A stretch of DNA of 64,000 bases from Xanthoparmelia taractica (lineage: Eukaryota; Ascomycota; Lecanoromycetes; Lecanorales; Parmeliaceae): NCBI GenBank assembly GCA_033085395.1, contig JANQBS010000210.1, positions 1 through 64,000 on the forward strand, in the 5' to 3' direction. The notes below the pieces were generated by a model. The model worked only from the letters and a program-made list of their open reading frames with translations, searched no databases and was not told the origin of the DNA. How positions within the stretch are numbered: position 1 is the stretch's first letter; each line of letters starts with the position of its first letter. The position numbers were made by a program, and so were the translations under genes. This document shows positions 57,900 through 64,000 of the stretch, in pieces.

Positions 57900-59174
57900 A
57901 TGTCTCAGTCAACATCACCATCACCATCGCTCTCGTCACCAAAAAATATTGGATCCGTCCTTGTTATAGGCGGCTGTGGGTTTGTAGGCTTCCACATTGT
58001 GCGCCATCTGCTCATGTCCTCGAGCTGTGATTCCATTTCTGTTGTCAGCCGCAACCCTACAACTAACTGCCTCCCGGGTGTTAACTACCAAGCCGGCGAC
58101 ATCGCCAATTTATCGAGTATACGCTCTGTGATACTTCAGATATGTCCTTCTGTGATTATCCATGCTGCATGCCCAAACGCGACATCTGCCACCGCCAGAG
58201 CATTCCATCAAGTCACCGTGCAAGGGACGCAGAATCTGCTCCAGGTCGCACATGAAGCTCCCTCCGTTAGAGTATTCATCTTTACATCGTCGGCTACAAT
58301 GGCGGCTGGTCCAGAGCACATCGACCTCGACGAAAGTACTCCACTTGCAGATTCAGATCCTAACAGCCACCCTTACGCCAGAACGAAAGCACAGGCCGAT
58401 AAGATGGTCCTCAATGCAAACAAACCGACCTCCGAAGAGGGCGCTGAGGGCCTCCTCACAGCATGTATACGTCTGCCTATCGTCTATGGAGAGGTACGTG
58501 TTTCTCAGAGTCAAGTCCCAAATCATGGACGTTGTTCCAAAGCATCGATGCTAATTCGAAAGTATTTGCAGCGGGACCTGCTATCTATTCCTGGCGCACT
58601 TGCAGCACTCGAGAAAAATCAGACAAATTTTCAATTAGGTGACGGCTCGAATATGTGGGACTTCATTAGCGCGGATAATGTGGCAGAGGCTCACATTCTC
58701 CTAGCCAAGGCTTTGCTGAGAATTGCAGCGACCAGGGAGGAAATGGCACCAAAAGTGGATGGCGAGGCTTTCAACATCACAGATGGTCAGCGACATCGCT
58801 TTTGGGATTTCCCCCGGGTCGTATGGAAGGCTGCTGGTTGGGAACCTCCTCCGGATGAAGCAAAGAAGATTTTCGTTCTTCCTACTCGTCTAGCAATACT
58901 GATAGCAACTGTCTTGGAATGGGTCTACTGGGTGGGAACGCTGGGGACCCGGCGACCCGGCCTCCTCAGCAAGCAACAGGTCTGGATATCCTGCTACACG
59001 CATACATATCGGATCGACAAAGCCAAAGAGAGACTTGGATATGCGCCGGTGCCTGATTTTGAGGCGGGGATACAAAGGGCTGTGGCTTGGTCATTGGATG
59101 AGGGCGGATGGGGTCCAAGACTTCAGAAAACGACTTTTGCTCTCGAGAAGCCGAAAACAAAAACTCGGCTTTGA
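57900..59174 (+). CDS. ERG26-like 3-beta-hydroxysteroid / sterol-4-alpha-carboxylate dehydrogenase
   Basis: Short-chain (extended SDR) dehydrogenase that in the ERG26 branch oxidises and decarboxylates C4-carboxysterols with NAD(P). Exons 57900-58493 and 58572-59174 give 398 aa. The intron (GTACGT...TTTGCAG, 78 nt with GCTAAT branch) is a multiple of three without stops, so the unspliced frame is also open (424 codons). Splicing restores YGERD, the family motif; unspliced it reads YGEVRVSQ. Motifs are GGCGFVG (Rossmann, residues 24-30), FTSSATM, catalytic Tyr159 and Lys163 in YARTK, TNFQLGDGSNMWDFISADNVAEAH and FNITDGQ. It may be a paralogue rather than the main ERG26, so no symbol is assigned. 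Confidence 0.85.
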   Translation: MSQSTSPSPSLSSPKNIGSVLVIGGCGFVGFHIVRHLLMSSSCDSISVVSRNPTTNCLPGVNYQAGDIANLSSIRSVILQICPSVIIHAACPNATSATARAFHQVTVQGTQNLLQVAHEAPSVRVFIFTSSATMAAGPEHIDLDESTPLADSDPNSHPYARTKAQADKMVLNANKPTSEEGAEGLLTACIRLPIVYGEVRVSQSQVPNHGRCSKASMLIRKYLQRDLLSIPGALAALEKNQTNFQLGDGSNMWDFISADNVAEAHILLAKALLRIAATREEMAPKVDGEAFNITDGQRHRFWDFPRVVWKAAGWEPPPDEAKKIFVLPTRLAILIATVLEWVYWVGTLGTRRPGLLSKQQVWISCYTHTYRIDKAKERLGYAPVPDFEAGIQRAVAWSLDEGGWGPRLQKTTFALEKPKTKTRL

Positions 59175-61609
59175 GACAGAATGCTTTGACATGACATTGA
59201 AGAACAGCAAGTATAGGTCTGATGCTGTAGTCAAGAATTACTTTTTGCTTGGCATCGCCTAAGTGGTTTCCTTGTGACAATTACTCAGTTTACGATACCC
59301 GTTTGATCCGTAACTTGACGCTCGTCTTTGGAATGATAGCCGAGCGCCATTGCACAGACCTGCAGCCTTTTACACTGTCCAGGCTGCACTCATAGTTCAG
59401 GAGCAGATGTGCGGTGATTAACTTCAACATCATCGTGGCATAAAATCTACCGTGGCTATATAAAGTACGGGCCCATGTTGTTTTGAACAAAAAAAAGTAT
59501 GCTCTACTTCGTGTATGGCGCTTCTCAAAGTCGCATGGCGGGAAGGGTAATTTGTAGGAAGAATCACCGACTTTCCAAGGTCAAGTACTACTGTGCGACC
59601 TGGCTCCAGAACAGAAATATGTCATACTTGACTCAGCCGTGACTAAGAATGCAGGAGTCTATCTGAATTCCGTGCTATGCTCTCCGCTCGTATCGTTGAC
59701 TCCACAATAGGCTGGACCATTGTAATCCCGGCGGTGCGTGACGGCTCGCTTCTTCATTAAAGGTAGAGGATATCAATCATGGACTGATTGTAGAAGGTAG
59801 TCTGCGCCACGCCCATGTACGGCTTAATGATTGGTAGGCTGGACGTCGTTCATCGGAAAGGTGCGTAGATCGTCGGACCACAATCTTTTGCTCATCATGT
59901 GAGGCATCAGCTCAAGTTCCGTTGGAAAATCATATGCATGTGACGCATATAGAATTTGATTTCTGTGGATTTCTTTCAGCGGGGCGAAGTAGGCATCCTG
60001 ATCCATATTTGGAGTCTATCTCCAGTCGACTTCGTAGCCTTCGGTCGGATACCATCTTTTCCCCTGATTGGCCAGCCTAGCCAATCACAAGGCCTCCAAA
60101 GGAGTCTCGCAAGCAGTCTGACCAGCCCAAGTGCCAGCAAATACTCCATACCTAGCGACAGTTTTTTTGGCGTATTTAGATATATCCCGCACACTCCTGA
60201 TCAAGGCGTGGTTTGGGCGGGCAATGCCTGTGGGAGCAGCACCCTCAGAAGCATAGAGATACACTTTTTGCCTACGCCAAGTCCTCTTCTCCGCCGTTCA
60301 TTTGCTATCAAAACCCTCCTCGTGATAGGCCTCTAACCACCACTTCTCACCGACCTACTCCGTAAAGTATTAAGTACTCGATAGAGGGGCTGAATGCTTC
60401 GTATCGAGCCATAGCCCCAGGACCGGGATTCAAAGAATTGCTTTTTGCGGCTAGCAAGATGATTGCGGAAGATCTGAATATTCTCTCGAAGAGAAATACT
60501 GCACAAAACCGTATCGGCAGGGACTTTATCAACGACACATCTTGCTATTCAGTGGCCCTTCGCTGTCTAGAGTTTTGGCTCCGAAGGGGCACGAAAGGGT
60601 ACGAAGGCCGAGCTAGAGTTGTTGACGCATTCTTGGAGTGCCTCAGCAGAGGCGGGTATCAATCTGGTTCCGGGAAGGATTTCGCAAATCTAGAAGTTAT
60701 GGCGCTCGTGGAGATGTTGGTTGGGATATTTGGCATGATACCAGATGAGGGGCGGTGGCATAATCCACAGCAAGATCCGTCGAATGCTTCGCTGGCCATT
60801 GCACCGCCTAGATCAAAAGTATATTTCGAGGTTTCGGGGAGAGGGAGAGAGAGAGAGAGAGAGAATCTTGGGGGTGACGAATGGAGATTTGACGGATGAA
60901 CGACAAGCGCAGCTCACTTCATGGTATAGCGATTCCATAGCAAAGATTTAGCCAAGCTTCAGCAAGCCATATTTTCTTTCATCTTATTCTATACATGATC
61001 CAATGGGAGCTTTTTCTGATGTGGACGTCGATCCTTCGGCATGGAGGGTGGTGTCTCTCACCGGGCTTTTAGGGCGGGGCTGTCGCGCCTTAAAAGACCC
61101 GGTACCTGTAGGCTTGGCAGTTTCCAGCCTTTGTCCTGGACCAACTGTATTTGCTACCTAGCATTCACTGCGCAGCCTCGTATTTGTTGCCGTCTGCAAA
61201 CAGCCCAGCTCGCAATCCACTTACCCACAACAAGTATTGTGAATGAAGCACTTAGAGCTTTGCAATACTCAATCCAGCATGGCGCAACAATACACGCACA
61301 ACGATATTCAACTTGTTCCCGTCGCGCGGGATTTGCTCCGCTTGCTTTGAAAGCAGGTCAGCCAGTCGATGACGCTGATGCTCCTCTTACCTTGTGCTTT
61401 AATCTTGTCTTGGCGACTATGGGCTTTCACTCTAAAGCCGGTGATACATCCTGATCAGCCAAATGAGTTTATTTACTGGATTCTTTGTAGGTGATCAAGG
61501 CCTTCAGTTTTACGGGAAAGCGGTTGGCGGAGAGAAGAGAAGATCTCGGTGGCTCATCGCACACGGTGCAATGTCTACATGTGATCCTAGTGAGTTATGA
61601 TTCTACCTA
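59175..61609. other. No confidently supported gene
   Basis: Minus-strand pieces at 59824-60194 (HAYDFPTELELMPHMMSKRL, LLWRPCDWLGWP) and a plus frame at 60375-60899 look protein-like but were not recognised. A GAGAGAGA tract lies at about 60842-60863. Confidence 0.35.
60375..60899 (+). pseudogene. Unidentified open fragment
   Basis: About 170 codons rich in helical segments (KELLFAASKMIAEDLNILSK, YSVALRCLEFWLRRGTKGYE, ANLEVMALVEMLVGIFGMIP), more protein-like than chance frames nearby. There is no good ATG, and the end runs into a GAGA repeat coding Arg/Glu. It may be an internal part of a lost gene. Confidence 0.3.
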
Positions 61610-62790
61610 AGCCACGCCACAGGGTTCGTGAAAGACGTGCAGCAAACGCTGACGCGCGGAAGGTAAGCAATAACACTTTTTCTTGCTGCTAAGTTCGTCT
61701 AAGTAGTAGAATTCACCTTTGATTGTTGTTGGTAGGTAGTATGTTGGAAATACTCGAGAATCTTTCGCCCTCACAATGGGCGGCGAGAAGCTGTACGTCT
61801 TGATGTCTCCCGAAGATGTTAAAAGCCTTTGCAAAAATGCTAAGACATTCATATATCATGATATTGTATTCGATGTTTCTATTTTGGAATTTTACGTGCT
61901 GCTATGCTTAGAATGCGCCAGAAGCCAGCATTTTTGGAGGGTGATACGATATATTCCGCGTTCACTGTGCAGAAAATGCACGCCCTGAGTCTCTCCGAGC
62001 TAAACAGCGAATACTGGGAATAAGAACTTCATCCAGGACACAGATTGGAGGCACTGCGCAAAGAAGTCGTGCTTTGCGTTATTACTGCACTTCATCTTGA
62101 GAGATTATCAAAGTATAATATTGTGCAGCGCTTTTTGAACTCCACTGATCACGTCGTATGGCTTCTCAAATGAACAGAAGGAGTCATGATGGACGCTGGA
62201 ACGATCATCTATTTGGGACAAGGATTCTAAAGGTCGACCCGAACCTTGTTTCTTTGCCTTTGATGATTAATCCTGGAAACTATGATATAAGTGGCCGAAA
62301 GCTAGCATAATGCCCGCAGCAAAGACAGAAATGACGAAGACAGTCGAGAACTATTTGAACCTCCCGCACAGAGAAAGAGGTGGTGCAGCATATATCATAG
62401 AGCTGATCGAGACGACACCAATTGCGCTTAATTTATCGAAGAAAGACAACGCTACTAGTCTCACTATGTTGAATTTTGCGTAAGTAACACATGACGTACT
62501 CGCATTGCTCATGTCTTCCTAGCCGCGAGACTGTTTTTTCACAGCCTCAATACGAATACCTACAAAATTTACTTTTGGGCGCTTTCACATCTTCTGCACA
62601 CATCCTCACTGCTTTTTCTTAATCGGCAAGAAACTGAGACGGCCTTCCATAACGGAACGCTCGACCTAGGGGTGCTTTCTCGATGCCCCCTTCGCGATGC
62701 GCTCTTCGCAGAGACTCTTCGCTACTATAGTGCGTCCTATGGCCTCGACTTTGATTGCTATTAATATGACTCTGATCTGTTTTATGTGAC
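61610..62790 (+). pseudogene. Cytochrome P450, decayed
   Basis: The proximal exon ends KDVQQTLTRGR before a GT-AG intron, then YVGNTRESFALTMGGEKLYV and LMSPEDVKSLCKNAKTF, the N-terminal beta-sheet region of fungal CYP7/8-like P450s. After frameshifts come KPAFLEGDTIYSA-type sequence, HPGHRLEALRKEV, DHVVWLL and an oxygen-binding-helix-like stretch, then GT-AG intron 62480-62522, YKIYFWALSHLLHT and the K-helix ExxR as FAETLRYYS (Glu 62711, Arg 62720). Several stops interrupt it. The heme-binding Cys loop was not found downstream. Confidence 0.6.
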
Positions 62791-63570
62791 AATTCCCTCT
62801 GGTTATCTTCGCAGTCACTGATAGTCGATAGTCGTATTTCTCTTTACTTTGATTTTTAAATTGAGGTAACTGGCGCAACGTAGTACTCGTGGCGCGGGCA
62901 GTCGGGTGCGGCTATACCCACCAATTGAGCTTTCCGCTGAGGGTACAATAAATGGCATCGATTGGTGGGTGCTTCCGTGCCGAGAAGGTAGATCCTCCGG
63001 CCATGAGAGTACGAAGTATACTCGTTTCAAAGGAGAAAACATTCCGGCTCTCCTATCTGAGTATGCATCTTCGTTATCAGACCAACTAAATCAGGGGCTA
63101 CGGCTCGGGATCGCATAATTGCCCTCGTACGCTAACATTGGCACATGCAAACGGAAGACCGCGTTTTCTTCTCCCTAAATCACTTCACGGACAAATCCAC
63201 TACGAGACGCGTTGTTCGTTCCAAATATGCATGCATCACGTTCCATGGCTCAGAGTAAGCAAGCGACAGAAATCTCATTGGCATTCTATCACGCTATGGC
63301 CATCCTCGCATCGCCCAATCACGCCTGACATTCCTTCGGCAGAATCAATAGCCTATCGTTATGCAGCTGGAACATGAAACGTTATTTCGACAGCAAAGCT
63401 TGACCAGGTAGGGTCATTGCGTTATGCATCGCAAATGCGCTTCTATCGACCCATGGTAGCCGACAGTTGTCGAAAAGCTTAAGATCTTCAATGTATATCA
63501 TCGAATTCCTCTATGTACTGCGTGGTTCCTTCTCTAATTCTTCTGGGTTGTGAGAAACTTTTCCAGCTTC
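62791..63570. other. No supported gene
   Basis: Open frames at 62906-63118 and 63138-63377 show no clear P450 heme loop or other family. This is the upstream flank of the right-edge gene. Confidence 0.35.
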
Positions 63571-64000
63571 ATGATGCGAGCCTACCAGTCATACAATCTT
63601 GCTATTATCCTCCAGCTATGCTTCCTCTGTCTCGCAGCATCTCCGATACTACCCAGCGCATCCAATACATTAACCCAACCCACCTCCGAAGATACTGAAA
63701 ACGACACTCTCAACCTAACACTAGCAGACCTCCGAGCGTAAGTCCCACCCGTCGCATCACCACATGAACCATCCAACTGAATCCTACTCACCAGCCCACT
63801 CCCACAACAACCATACTTCTACGTCGTCCCCCATTCCCACATTACAATCAAATTTCAAGCCTTTGGCCGTCGACTCCCTCCCTCCAACGTACTGCAATGT
63901 CTCCTCCTAGCCGCCAACGACGTAAATCTACATTTCACATTACCGCAGGCGCCCCTAGAAACGAATTCGATCAGAACTACTTCGGCATCAGTCCGTCTTG
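63571..64000 (+). CDS. Secreted protein gene, 5' part (runs off the window)
   Basis: ATG 63571 (or 63574) opens a signal peptide, MMRAYQSYNLAIILQLCFLC then LAASP. A Thr/Asn-rich mature start with NDT and NLT glycosylation sequons follows. Exon 1 ends at 63737; GT-AG intron 63738-63794 (57 nt) joins to an exon open to the window end, reading PQQPYFYVVPHSHITIKFQA then FGRRLPPSNVLQCLLLAAND. It resembles uncharacterised fungal secreted proteins with a Y.V..S...I.F..FG..LP pattern. Confidence 0.6.

Noticed and set aside
62906..63377. Heme-loop exon of the P450
   Set aside because: The only Cys-containing candidate (VLPCREGRSS) lacks the FxxGxxxCxG pattern.

Overview
The window is nuclear DNA of a filamentous ascomycete (Pezizomycotina). 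The support is short GT-AG introns of 43-78 nt, fungal-only protein families (DUF7580-type, 2EXR, SAT4/PTH11 rhodopsin-like, PigL_N-type N-terminal domain) and AT-rich blocks whose decay follows repeat-induced point mutation (RIP: C to T, mostly CpA to TpA). A leotiomycete or dothideomycete fits; the class cannot be fixed by reading alone.

Layout. 1-7960 is an AT-rich, gene-free block of nested repeats: three copies of a ~276 bp TIR element, and one full plus one truncated copy of a ~1.04 kb TIR element that carries a decayed histone H3 core fragment. 8147-15586 is a conserved housekeeping island: COX17, ALG6, an NSR1/gar2-type nucleolin-like protein and a one-TM protein of unknown function. 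16416-20451 holds decayed accessory genes (PigL_N-type, cysteine-rich secreted, 2EXR). 20452-24734 is gene-free with simple repeats. 24735-25898 is an intact secreted protein with a duplicated domain, followed by a dead relative of that domain. 27439-31907 holds two broken regulatory or immune-like genes (C2H2, DUF7580). 32944-34649 is an APC-family permease that is intact except for one in-frame TAG. 39024-43092 holds an SNF2-like relic and an unidentified RIP-killed gene split by a 1120 bp Mutator-like element with a 9 bp target duplication. 51281-52981 is an F-box protein, again intact except for one in-frame TAG. 55600-56650 is a dead rhodopsin-like gene, 57900-59174 an intact ERG26-like dehydrogenase, 61610-62790 a dead P450, and 63571 to the right edge the start of a secreted protein gene.

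The genes do not form one pathway. A core island (mitochondrial copper delivery, ER N-glycan assembly, ribosome biogenesis) lies beside fast-turnover accessory DNA where most genes are dying by RIP-like nonsense changes or indels. The most unusual items are the transposon-borne H3 fragment, the Mutator-like element whose removal on paper rejoins a reading frame, and two nearly intact genes each stopped by a single TAG in the same P-stop-S context.
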